Below, piece after piece: positions 47,344 to 57,205 of a DNA stretch of 64,000 nucleotides. Position 1 is the first letter of the stretch; each line of letters opens with the position of its first letter. The DNA lies in the NCBI GenBank assembly GCA_963931925.1, contig OZ007571.1, forward strand, positions 55,480,311 through 55,544,310, given 5' to 3'. The position numbers were made by a program, and so were the translations under genes. Under the pieces are notes generated by a model. That model saw nothing but the letters and a program-made list of their open reading frames with translations. It was not told the DNA's origin and searched no databases. This stretch comes from Onchidella celtica (lineage: Eukaryota > Mollusca > Gastropoda > Systellommatophora > Onchidiidae).

Positions 47344-47593
47344 ATACTTCTTGTTTATTCTGTCTCCATTTCCTGAAAAACTGGAGATCTTTTTTTTTGT
47401 GTATGGAAGAGGTATAACAATTTAACGCACACTTCGACGATTGTTTAAAATGCGTTGTAGCGATTTTCAAGCTGTTTCACAGTTGCGGACGTATTCTAAC
47501 TCCTTATCCTAATACTAAAGCCGCAAGCGTTCAACGTCGAATTTACCAGTTGAGCAAAAAGTGGAGTTGGAACAAACAAGATCTAAGGTCGCG
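47344..47593. mobile_element. Family J MITE, copy 6
   Basis: The left end is degraded ('atacttcttgtttattctgt'). The right end 'aacaagatctaaggtcgcga' is good. Interior blocks follow the copy 1 order. Confidence 0.85.
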
Positions 47594-49391
47594 AAAGTGA
47601 GACCACAAAATAAAGGTAAAGCAGTCTACTCCTCGTTCTGTGAGGGAGACACACCTGTTCCGAGGGACACCGCAAAGACAAAACGTGTACTCGGGGGGAG
47701 GTGAGCCGGATAGATCCACACAGCGGTGGGAGGAAATCCTGACACATACTTGGTATTGGGACTGAGCCCTGCTATAGGGCGCGCGGCAAAGGTTCATTCA
47801 CCCAGACATCCTTTTTCCTGAAGGTTAGAGGTCGCGGTCTGTTTCGTTTGTTCAGGGGAAATCTCGAGTCATGACCATTGTGGTGGCCACTAGGGTGTGA
47901 GTACTCGCGTGTGTTTGTAAGTGTGTACACTTGTTCATGGCCTGTGTGTCTTCCTCGAGTATTGGTGTGGTTTTTAAGAAGACAGCTCCTGGCGAGGGCT
48001 CTGTCGTCGCAAAATAATACTTTTCCCGGGAATATCAGTAGATGATTCATTGTGAGGTAGCATTGTGTTGATTAACTTATTTAACTGGTATTTTGGCGCC
48101 CTATATGCCATCACGGCATCTTAGATCATCTGCCTTATACTAAAAAGTTTAAAAATTCCTACGATGTCCCTTAGGACCGTGGGCGAAAATTCTTTTTTCT
48201 TTTCAAGGGCCTCAGATTTGGAATTCTCTGCCTCTGTATTTGAAAGAGACTGAGAATTTTATGACTTTTAGACATCAGCTGAAGAGTGTTCTATAGTAGT
48301 GTTTGGGTTCAGCAAAGTATGGATGAGGCGACTGCCTTTTGTAGAGATATAGGAGTAGTGTGTGGATACAGCTGGCACAGGGGCGTATCGTACGGCAATA
48401 ATTATGTGGGTACAGCAGTGTGCAGAGAGATCAGGATGTGAATACAGCAATGTGTGATTGACACAATCAGCTGATTTTTCTTTTCTTAACTAGTTAAAAT
48501 TTCATTGAGGGAACAGACAAACTACACAATAAATACTGGAGGTAACGTACATAGAATGGCATAGTGTACAACTAAAAGGATATTCAGCAAAGCCAGTGGA
48601 TGTCAAAATTCACATACAATCATTGAATACACACCAACTGACAAATATATGATGGATAGCTAAAAGGAAAGAAAATTGGCACAATACATCTCTAGCATTC
48701 ATATATTCATAATTTATATTCACCGGTAAATTGTGTGTACACATATTTATTTATTTTTGTTAGAAAAAGACTCAGTGGTGGTTTTACGAAAAGGGTTGGA
48801 GGATGGTGTGTTAGTACGTGCATTACTTTACTCCTTGTGTTAAATTAATGACGATTGTGACATCTATATTACATTATAGATCCCTTGTTCGTTGTCATAC
48901 CGGTTTCAGCGTAACTTGTTTCATAAATGCTGACTGTCACATCCTGCATTGCTTTATAAACGCCACTTGGCTGACTCTCATGTCAGTTTCTGTATTACTG
49001 CAAGTGTCATGTGCTGGCTGTGACATTTGTAGTGGCTTACTGTCACATTTTCATGACTTAATGCGTCAGTCCTTGGGTCAGTGTCTAATCTGTACTGTTT
49101 TATATAGGCTCATCACGTGTTGTAACATCAGTCTGCGGTATTCCGCTGTTTCAAATGTCTTCCAGTGATGTCCACGGTATTACCAGAATCACAAAATATA
49201 AGTCACAGCATGTATAATTTGCGTTGCCCATCATAGGCGCAATAGAGGAACACCATAGCTGAATTAAGTAACGTGTGAGACAGTTATTTTGGTGGAACTC
49301 TGAGCAACGCGTGATTGAATTCATCCAGGATTCATTTTTTGTGTCATCGCCAAAGCTTAGGATACCTTTCAACATTGTTTTTAATGCAATC
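47594..49391. other. Unassigned sequence
   Basis: A cysteine-rich open frame of about 116 codons at 48818-49168 has no motif I recognise. No repeat family assigned. Confidence 0.3.
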
Positions 49392-49626
49392 GTCTCTTAG
49401 AATGGCAAGATTCTATCTCCACTGTGTGGCTGAACTGAGCTGCACACTAACATGTAGGCCGTCTCCATTGTGTGCCAAAGTATCAAGCTGATTTGGTGTG
49501 TAATTTGTTAGTGTTTCCAAAAAGAAGAAAAAGCCGTATCATCAAAAGCTATGAGTACATGAAACTTTAATCATCAGTTTCTCAAAAGTTGATAAAGGGA
49601 ATTAGAGCCTTGTCATTCTAAGAGGA
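49392..49626. mobile_element. Family C MITE, copy 4
   Basis: The ends 'gtctcttagaatggcaagat' and 'gccttgtcattctaagagga' form the best inverted repeat of the family. The interior 'atcaagctgatttggtgtgt' is shared. 235 bp. Confidence 0.85.
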
Positions 49627-50075
49627 CGAAATGTTCAGTAGCGTATATCTTTAACTTTCTATACTTTGGGACAAATTGTGTGCTGTTGTACATGCAGTTC
49701 TTCTCCATTGCGTGGAACGAGTTAAAGCTGATTTGTTTGCATGTGCGATTGCACTTTTTCTGCAATCGTTTCACGTTCATGTAGCAACAACTTGACCAAT
49801 TTTCTTTTGCGTAAACCGTGACAGACGAGAGTGCTGACATGAGCTGCATCTGAAACTCAAGCAAACACAAAAAACGCTCGCAATGTCGAAATCAACAGCG
49901 CAAACACGCTGGTTTATTCGTACTCGTCAGGCTGATTACATTTTGTGAGAGGTAGTTAGAAAAAAGTAATTGAGACATAGCTTTGTTACAACAGGAAATA
50001 AGCACTTGAGCTCTTGGTTTTGCTGATTACACCTAGAACTCTGGCTTACGTTGGTTTTGTTTTTATCTTGTACAG
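49627..50075. other. Probable intron sequence upstream of the exon
   Basis: No repeat recognised. It ends in the polypyrimidine-like 'ttggttttgtttttatcttg' and TACAG, which fits a 3' splice site. Confidence 0.4.
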
Positions 50076-50375
50076 GTTTGAGGCCCGGGGCGCCACATTG
50101 CCAGCAACAAGTCGTTCCAGGCAGAAGCCATCATGTAAGCACTAGTGACTGGCCACATGGAACAGTGACAGTCGTCCAGCTGTGGAATGGACCTCGGATT
50201 ACATCCTGTAACCTTGTACGCTGGACATAACGGCAGATAATGAGGATGGATGTTTGTGCTACTACTATTTGTGTCCAGAAATGCTCGCCCTTGGCCAAGC
50301 CGGGGTCTGGCCGGTGGTGGCTGGTGCTTTTCATGGTCTTGTGTTGTGTGTTGGCGACACAAGCAGCTGACAGTG
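50076..50375 (+). CDS. Probable first coding exon of a secreted or membrane protein (signal peptide), coding part 50240-50375
   Basis: The exon is bounded by a T-rich tract ending TACAG (50071-50075) and by GTG|GTAAGT (intron starts 50376). An in-frame stop at 50228-50230 precedes ATG at 50240. A second ATG at 50246 has the better context (AGGATGG). The peptide has an N-region with basic residues (K14, K20, R25), then a hydrophobic core 'WWLVLFMVLCCVLA' (residues 26-39) and a likely signal-peptidase site after TQA (residue 42). The 136 coding bases leave phase 1 at the donor, the usual phase after signal-peptide exons that join extracellular modules. The leader carries tiny upstream frames (ATG-TAA at 50133; a three-codon frame at about 50157). 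Downstream exons are not visible in the remaining 13.6 kb. I do not recognise the protein. The frame that continues past the donor runs into a dispersed repeat, so I do not accept the longer open frame. Confidence 0.6.
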
Positions 50376-50539
50376 GTAAGTCCACAGTTATCTTAATGTG
50401 TTTTCCAGACCTGCACATCTGTCTGTTCTTTGTCTCTTCGTCTCTATGGACATCCTCCTTGTCCATCACTTTTCCACCCCTTGGAGCGGAGGTTTCTATC
50501 ACCCTCATGTCCCCGTCCTGCCGTGGCTTCTGCAGCCCT
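50376..50539. other. Probable intron start
   Basis: Begins GTAAGTCCAC. Pyrimidine-rich; no other feature seen before the family F repeat. Confidence 0.4.
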
Positions 50540-50690
50540 TTTCTGAGCGGGTGGCTCGTGGGCGCTTCTGTTTGGGTCTCCTTCTGTCTGGTCATTCTGT
50601 TGTATTCTGTCTATCGTCTTGTTTCTTCTAGTGCAATCAGACCATTATCGTGTCGATGTGCTTTCTCCAAACTGGAACTGAAACTCTCCT
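50540..50690. repeat. Dispersed repeat, family F, copy 2
   Basis: Colinear with 41985-42135: 'gcgggtggctcgtgggcgct', 'ggtcattctgttgtattctg', 'tctatcgtcttgtttcttct' and 'cgtgtcgatgtgctttctcc'. Confidence 0.65.
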
Positions 50691-50839
50691 GACATCGTTA
50701 TTCTTAAAGAAGATCGGGGTTTACAGAAACATTCGAATAATGACAATGACAGTTTTGCAGCCTTTGCTGTCTTTAGGCAGGGAAAAACAGTTTTCTTTCA
50801 TTTTATCACAATACTGTATGTTGAAACAGCAGGTCTAAC

Positions 50840-51025
50840 CAGCGGCGGATCTACTATCGAAACTAATGGAGCTTAAGATTTAGGGCCCCTAATCTCGGAG
50901 GGGTCCCGAAGAAACTTGTTCATTAATGAGTGAATTTTGCATCTTGCCTTATTATTCGCTGGTTGCGAAGGGGCCTCATAACAGTTCAAGCTTCAAGGTC
51001 CCAAAAAAATGTAGGTCCACCACTA
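50840..51025. mobile_element. hAT-like MITE, family D, copy 3
   Basis: Ends CAGCGGCGGATCTAC and GTAGGTCCACCACTA, flanked by ggtctaac and ggcctaac (7 of 8 match). The interior 'cgctggttgcgaaggggcct' matches copies 1 and 2. 186 bp; the best supported member of the family. Confidence 0.85.
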
Positions 51026-51223
51026 GGCCTAACGACATGCATTTGTCATTTAAATGACTGAATCCTGTTGAACTACTTTTTTTTCAAGCTACACCTTTGC
51101 CAGCAAACTGTACAGTACGCATGGTACCCTGTTATTCAGCTGAAACACTCCAATCCAATTCAAATCCCTTTTCACGGCACTGAATAGTATGTCTTCCCAT
51201 GTTCCTGCTACTTTCTGTTAGAC

Positions 51224-51702
51224 CAGTCATGGTTCTCAGTGGTTGTTTCAGGCAACCGTCCCCTTAGGCTCCAAACTTTCTTTCATCGCTCTCCTCCTCC
51301 TCCCCCCCCCCCCACACACACACAAAATACATTTCACATTACTACACACAAATTATGAAGTTAGGTTTTTCAAAACCCTATTAATAACATAGATGTGTTG
51401 ATCATTCATTACAAACAAAGTATTTTTTTATCAAACGCACTAAAAAAAAAAAAAGCCTTTCTGTACATAAAACACATGTACTTGTGCTGTAGAACAAGTC
51501 AGTGGCTGCCCTGTATTTGCCCCCAAAATCGTCTTCCATTCATGTTTCGCCACCCCATCCCCTTTTCCTCATAGTTTCTGCCCCCTGTCCTTTACTGTTT
51601 CCGCATTTTTGTCGCCTTTGTCTTCTTTTTCACACCGCTCCCCACCCCCCACTCCCCTCCAACTTTTCGGAAATCAAAACCGCTCCACGTTTAGAACCAC
51701 TG
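51224..51702. mobile_element. hAT-like MITE, family H, copy 4
   Basis: Left end CAGTCATGGTTCTCAGTGG (altered), right end TTTAGAACCACTG. Flanked by tgttagac and tgctagac (7 of 8 match). The interior follows copy 3, including 'ccccttaggctccaaacttt' and the C-rich block. About 479 bp. Confidence 0.85.
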
Positions 51703-52578
51703 TGCTAGACTGTTGTGTTATGAAAAAAGAAAAAAAAAACGTATGCCCCAACCCAGGTCAAATTAACTTTTTAACATCATTTTATGGAATGCGGATATGC
51801 TCAAATTTTCTATCTGGGTAAAAATTTCACGCGACTTTTAGAGATTCCTTTGGTCATTATAAACTTGAAATTGAAAAATTAATAATGCTGAGCTCAACAC
51901 GAAATGTTTAATGCCTCATTTGTGAAAGTTTGTCTGTTGGCGATAACGGTCTCCTATATAAATAAAAGCGAATGTGTGTCTGTCTGTGTGTTCGCAAAAC
52001 GTCTGGCCCGTACAGCTCGGATTAACGTGAATTTTGAAAATGTCTTCTTTTCTATATTTGGGGGCTCCAAATGGTGGGGAATTTGTTTTTAGTTTACTTT
52101 GTGTCGCTGAGTGCTTTCCTCCGGTTCTCCTTTTCACAAACGCAAAAGCCCGCGATGTCATCACTTCCTTTCAAGATGTGTTCACTATTACACAAACCAC
52201 CCATTGCGCCGTTCATTATAATTTCATGAATGGGGTGCTTTGGGCATGAACGTGCAAAGAGGGTGCAGTTAGACCAAAGATACAAGATACAATAAGATGA
52301 GACAGCCTAAGAATAAACAAAAAACTTTAACAAACAACAGCAAAAACAAAATAAATTTAAAGAATCACCGGGCAAAATGAAGTAAATCTATCATAATCAC
52401 CCAGAACTGTAACTGAACAATAGATTTATTCAGGGCAGCGCCGGGCACCTCGGTTAGTTTAGCATAAGACAGCAGTAATTATAACAGGTTTCAAACAGAT
52501 TTTTTTTTTAAAATTCCATGGCATGTAATAAACGCCACTGACAGACTGCGTTCCTTAGAGGGCGCTACGACAACACAC
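51703..52578. other. Unassigned sequence
   Basis: A-run at 51731-51739. Nothing recognised. Confidence 0.25.
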
Positions 52579-52795
52579 ATGGCGTCAGATCGGCGTATAC
52601 ACCTAGGATCAGATGAACATTTACACACCTGGTGTCAGATCAGTATACACACGTGGGGTCAGATCAATATACACATACCATTGGGTTAGGTCAACATATA
52701 TACAGCTGGAGTCACACGGGAATACACATATCAAACCCGGGTTAGATCAACATTAATTCTGCACACCCGAGTTTAGGTAGACGCTAACGCACCAG
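52579..52795. repeat. Minisatellite, period about 31 bp
   Basis: About six units built from 'ggtgtcagatcagtatacac' plus 'acctgg'. Unit starts are near 52580, 52607, 52638, 52662, 52690 and 52738, with increasing divergence to the right. Confidence 0.75.
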
Positions 52796-52800
52796 TTATT

Positions 52801-53032
52801 CGCTACATTAGTTTTTGTTTGTTTTATCTCCATTTTCTGAAAAATTGGAGATTTTTTGGGGTATGTAGAAGAGATACAATAAATGCACATTTTGACTTGG
52901 CGCTTTTCAAGCTTTTTCACAGTACAGGTTTTTTCTAAATCCTGATCATAATACTAAAGCCGCGAGTATGTAACGTCGAATTTCTCAGTTGTGCAAAAGA
53001 TGAAGTTGGAACAAACAAGAAGTTAGGTCGTG
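52801..53032. mobile_element. Family J MITE, copy 7
   Basis: Ends 'cgctacattagtttttgttt' and 'aacaagaagttaggtcgtg'. The interior is shortened between 'cacattttgact' and 'tcaagctttttcac' relative to other copies. 232 bp. Confidence 0.83.
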
Positions 53033-53175
53033 TATTGAATTGACGTCGACAGAGCTGTTGATTGTTATTACTTGACCCTTTAGAGATTTTTTGTTGTCGT
53101 TTTAAAGTTTAATAGCATCGCATTTTTTGCTCCGCTCCTGCTTGTCCCCGTTCCAAGATGAAGACTTGTTGTTAA

Positions 53176-53393
53176 CCCTCCAGGTCTGTCCCCGTTTCTG
53201 CTTGTGGGAAAATTCTGATGGGTTTTGTGAGAACTTGTTCATAGGGTCATAACTAAGGGTTTTCCATGTTCATTTGGGGTATATTGTAGAAATTGCTAAA
53301 AAAAAAAATAACTCGTCGCCTTGAGCTCTTGTGGGAATTGCACCCGAGCGATAAATTTCTGGTTATCATTGGTGACACATGGGTCCTGGAGGG
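53176..53393. mobile_element. piggyBac-like MITE, family I, copy 2
   Basis: Ends CCCTCCAGGTC and GGTCCTGGAGGG, flanked by TTAA (53172-53175) and TTAC. 218 bp. The interior 'gcttgtgggaaaattctgat' and 'tgggaattgcacccgagcga' matches copy 1 in inverse orientation. CCCT termini at TTAA sites are typical of piggyBac. Confidence 0.75.
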
Positions 53394-54299
53394 TTACGTC
53401 AGTATTATGTTTTGTTGTTATGACTTCGGGAAGAGCAAAGACCTTATTTGGAATGTTTTAAGGGATTGAAGGGGGGAAGGGGGAGAGAATAAGTGAGTCA
53501 TACACTTTTGTTGAGCTATAGTTAGTGAACTTTCTGTTTCGACGGGAATTTGGTCAAGAATTTGTCATCTCTTTGTGGCCTGATGTCGTTGCATGGGGGG
53601 GGGGGGGGGGGGGTGCTGATGGTGGCAGGATGTTTGCATGTGTGCGATTCTGTGTTGTGTAGCTGTGTATGTGTGTCTGTGTTCGCAGGCGCAATATAAT
53701 AACAATAATAACAATATTGTTCTTTGTTTTCTGGTCCCTGGGGACAGTGCTTAAAGAAAACAGCATCATTTTTTAAACTGTTTGGTTTCCCAACACAGAC
53801 ATGAGAAAAGAAATGTAATATCATCATTACTATAAGTGCTTTTACAGACCCATTTGTCCACGATGAAGAGGAGGTTCATTGAGAAGAAACAGCTAATATC
53901 TTTTGTATTGTCAATGATTAATGTTGTACCGTTGGATTGGATTGACATTATCATGAAAAAAAAGTTTCAGTAAATTTCTAGAGGTAGATATAGATACATG
54001 TAGATCTTGAACGGTCGCCCGTTCATACTACTTTCCATATATAGTAGTGTTCTCTAATCTGCGAGGGGGTGGTCAGTGTATTGTCGGTACAGTTTTATAA
54101 ATTGTCGTTTTTTAAATAAAGAGCTTGAAAAGTTGAGTTTCTATGTATGCAGGGCGAAACGGGCTCTCATCGACAGGGATATAATTCTTTTGTCGATGTG
54201 CTGAGGGGTTTCCCTCACTGTATGACATGCCAGTGCGTATCATTCTCAAAGCTGTAGAACAGTTTCTGTACATGGGTATTTGTATGTTTTTATGTACAT
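53394..54299. other. Unassigned sequence with a G-run
   Basis: G-run at 53597-53614. Nothing else recognised. Confidence 0.3.
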
Positions 54300-55342
54300 G
54301 GGACAATATAAAGCCGGAAATAGCAGAAGAACAATGCGGATTTGTAGAGGGAAAAGGAACAACAAATGCAATATATATATTCTAAGAACCCTAATAGAAC
54401 GCAGTCTGGAAACACAGACAGATCTATACACTTGCTTCATTGATTACATCAAAGCCTTCGACAGAGTAAGACACACAGAGATTATAGACATAGGCTACTT
54501 CAGAAACTGAATCTTGATGAAAATGACCTGAGAGTGATCCAGAATATATACTGGGAATTTTGAAAATGAAACAAGCGAATACCAACCAATAAAATGAGGA
54601 GTACGACTATGCTGTATTTTGTCACCCGATCTGTTGTCCATCTTCGGCGAAGAAATAATGAAAAATATTCAAGAAATGCTTGGAGTCAGCATAAATGGGC
54701 ACAACATGAACAACCTACGCTATACGGATGACATCGTGAAAAGAACTTGCTCAAGTAAATAAAATCAAATACTTGGGAGCTCAGAGATAACATCAGATGG
54801 AAGATGCGAAACAGAAGTCAAAGATCGAATATGCCAGGCCAGATCAGCATTCCAAAACATGAAACTTATCTTGATGAACAACAAACTACCAATCAGTCTC
54901 AGAAAAAGAATACTGCAGTGTTATGTTGAACCAATTTTATTGTATGCCTGCGAAAGCTGGACGCTAAACACAGAAACAGCAAGAAAACTGGAAGCAGCAG
55001 AAATGTGGTTTCTGAGAAGAATACTTAGAATTCCATGGACTGCAAGTAGACAAATGAAGAAGTGTTGAGACAAGCAGAGGAAAAGAGGACACTCCTAAAC
55101 AAGGCCAGAAAAAGACAGGGAATATTCTTTGGACATGTAATGAGAAGACGAGGACTAGAACATTTAGTAACAACAGGGAAATTCAGTGGAAAAAGAAGCC
55201 CGGGACGACAGTGCATAAAGATGCAGGACGACCTAAAGGCCTGGCTGGGAATGCACACCACCAACGACGTCATCAGGGCTACGGAAGATCGCGAGAGATG
55301 GAGGGTCATGATCGCCAACGCCTGCCGGCAGGGCACTTAATG
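54300..55342 (+). pseudogene. Decayed non-LTR retrotransposon, reverse transcriptase region
   Basis: Broken reading in colinear order. First 'EQCGFVEGKGTTNAIYILRT'-type sequence, then 'CFIDYIKAFDRVRHTEII' (RT palm motif A region), 'DENDLRVIQNIYWEF' and 'EEIMKNIQEMLGVSINGHNM'. Next 'NNLRYTDDI', where the catalytic box normally read YADD is YTDD, and a deletion immediately after it. Then 'SDGRCETEVKDRICQARSAF', 'VEPILLYACESWTLNTETAR', 'WFLRRILRIPWTASRQ', a frameshift near 55060, 'EEKRTLLNKARKRQGIFFGH' and '[20 protein letters not shown]' ending at a stop (55338-55340). The endonuclease domain is missing. It is an inactive, 5'-truncated LINE, different from the 33287 element. Confidence 0.92.
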
Positions 55343-55572
55343 ATGATGTACATGGGTGGATGGACGGATGGATGGATAGATGGACGGATGGGTGGGTGGT
55401 GGGTGGGTGATTGGGTGGATGGACGGGCGGATGGATGGGTGGATGGACGGACGGATGGATGGGTGGATGGACGGACGGACGGATGGACGGACGGATGGAT
55501 GGGTGGATGGACGTACGTACATACGTACGTACGGACGGATGGATGGATGGACGGATCGAAGGATGGATAGAT
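55343..55572. repeat. GGAT/GGAC tetranucleotide array at the LINE 3' end
   Basis: It begins right after the RT stop ('tgatgatgtacatgggtgga') and continues as TGGA/CGGA/TGGG variants for about 230 bp, including a (GTAC)n-like patch at 55511-55532. The array probably grew from the element's short 3' repeat tail. Confidence 0.92.
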
Positions 55573-56167
55573 GGAAGATAAGAGAGGGCATCCAACCAAT
55601 AAGGCCCTGAATGTCTACACCCCATCCAGCATACTGTCCAGAAGCGGATAGGGGCAAGCTACACGAGTAGCCCGAAATGAGGAGACAAATGCATTGAGTA
55701 GTGTGACTTTCTTATTTGGACTTTGAAGGTTCGGAAATCGATATCATTTGATCCGGACTAATTGTCTGTCTGTGCTAAGGAATTGATTTTGTGTGGCCGA
55801 AACTTGGCCTGTTCTGAATTTCAAATTGACATTTCTCACCAAAGTTCATCTCCGGTAAGAGGATTTTTCTGTGCTACCTCATGTTCGAGATGAAAGACCT
55901 GTTAAAAGTCCGTGTCTGAATCCTAGTCTTTCTGCAGGACTTGAATTCAAGTGCACCAGTTACTTGCAAACGTCATCAGTACTTCATCTCATGTGTGCCT
56001 GGCTTGAATTACCTGACTTCCTGAATGGGCAGGTCTGGATGACTCTTTGTGAAGCGAGTCCACCGTCCCTTCTGCCATCTTCAACCATCCTCAGGCTCGA
56101 TCTTCGTCCGCATGCAGAACAGTGTATGGGGCTTGTGATGTGTGTGTGTGTGTGTGGGGGGGGGGGG
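55573..56167. other. Unassigned sequence
   Basis: (GT)n and a G-run at 56139-56167. An open frame at 55871-56218 has no recognised motif. Confidence 0.3.
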
Positions 56168-56393
56168 CGGAGGGTATCAGACTCCGGTCAGACACAGTCA
56201 GCTGCTGGCAGGCATTGATCACAATTTTTTTTTATTGTGCACGCCACAATTTCTACATTTTCTTAGTAAATCCGGGAATACCCTGTCATACTAAGCCCGG
56301 TCAGACACAGTCAGCTTCTGCCATTATTTCTTTGGAGTACATTTTTCTGGCAGCTTCTGACTGTATCTGACCGGGCTTAGTATGATACCTCCC
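56168..56393. mobile_element. Harbinger-like MITE, family A, copy 4
   Basis: About 226 bp in reverse orientation: the right end GTATGATACCTCCC is followed by TTA. The left end is 'cggagggtatcagactccgg'. It shows the family's three-terminus design: 'cggtcagacacagtcagc' near both outer ends and again internally at about 56300. Confidence 0.85.
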
Positions 56394-56396
56394 TTA

Positions 56397-57124
56397 TAGA
56401 ATCAGCGTACGCTTCCTCTTTTTCAGTCCCGTACTATTCTTTCGCCCATTTAATCTGTAGAGTGTAACCGGTCCGTTTAACCCGCAGCGGGACCTGTGAA
56501 AAGATCTGCTTATTGAATGGGGTTCTAATCTGAAGCCGCCCATTTTGTCATATTGCAATAGCCACTCGGGACTGACCGTGTCAGTTAAATCGTATAATAT
56601 TATACTATAACGGGGCTAGAGGGTGAACATGCAAGCACCTAAAACTTGACGACTAAAGTGTTAACATAATATAATGGAAATTTGTGTGCTGCCCTGATTT
56701 TTGATGACGAATAACATGGAAACATCCATTTTGGACAAAATTCAGTCTTTGAAATTTATCATCAACGATTTTTTGAGTTGCAAAAAACAAGGCATATTTT
56801 CGTGAAGTAAAATTGGAAAATATTATTGGAATTTTGTTTTTAGCCTGTCTTTACACGTTGAGAGAGTAGAATTTGAAAAAATGTCACAGGATGTGCAAGC
56901 TGGTATAAGAGGGGGGCTGCTGCAGCTAGTAGTACCGGTAATGATGTAGTATTACACTCGTAACTGCCTATGTTATATCCAGCAGTGAAAATACAGTGTT
57001 TTACTGGCACTGTGTATGGCAGCTGATAATACCGTATTTCATCGATACTGACTGTTTGATAACCACTAATAGAAATACACAAATACAGTGTTATGTCAAC
57101 AAGTAAAAGTACAGTACTTAATAA
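56397..57124. other. Unassigned sequence
   Basis: Nothing recognised. Confidence 0.25.
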
Positions 57125-57205
57125 TATATGACGGCGTAGTGGTATGTGGATAGAGCGCTTTACTCGAATGTGACGGGCGTATGATTCGAATTCTGCGCAG
57201 AGCGG
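57125..57205 (+). repeat. Possible degenerate tRNA-like (SINE head) sequence
   Basis: 'tagtggtatgtggatagagc' followed about 35 bp later by 'tgattcgaattctgcgc' recalls a tRNA A box/B box pair. The B box is imperfect and no SINE core follows. Weak call. Confidence 0.35.

Noticed and set aside
50376-50692. Continuation of the signal-peptide frame to a 150-residue protein
   Set aside because: It reads through a strong GTAAGT donor into a dispersed repeat; the hydrophobic stretches there follow from pyrimidine-rich DNA.
29785-54240. Shared 'SYSEGNP' peptide at 29.8 kb (+) and 54.2 kb (-) as evidence of a conserved gene
   Set aside because: The nucleotide match is only about 20 bp with several mismatches and the surrounding frames do not align; probably chance or a very old repeat.
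57125-57205. A functional tRNA gene
   Set aside because: Box A and box B are both imperfect and a full cloverleaf could not be drawn; at best a decayed SINE head.
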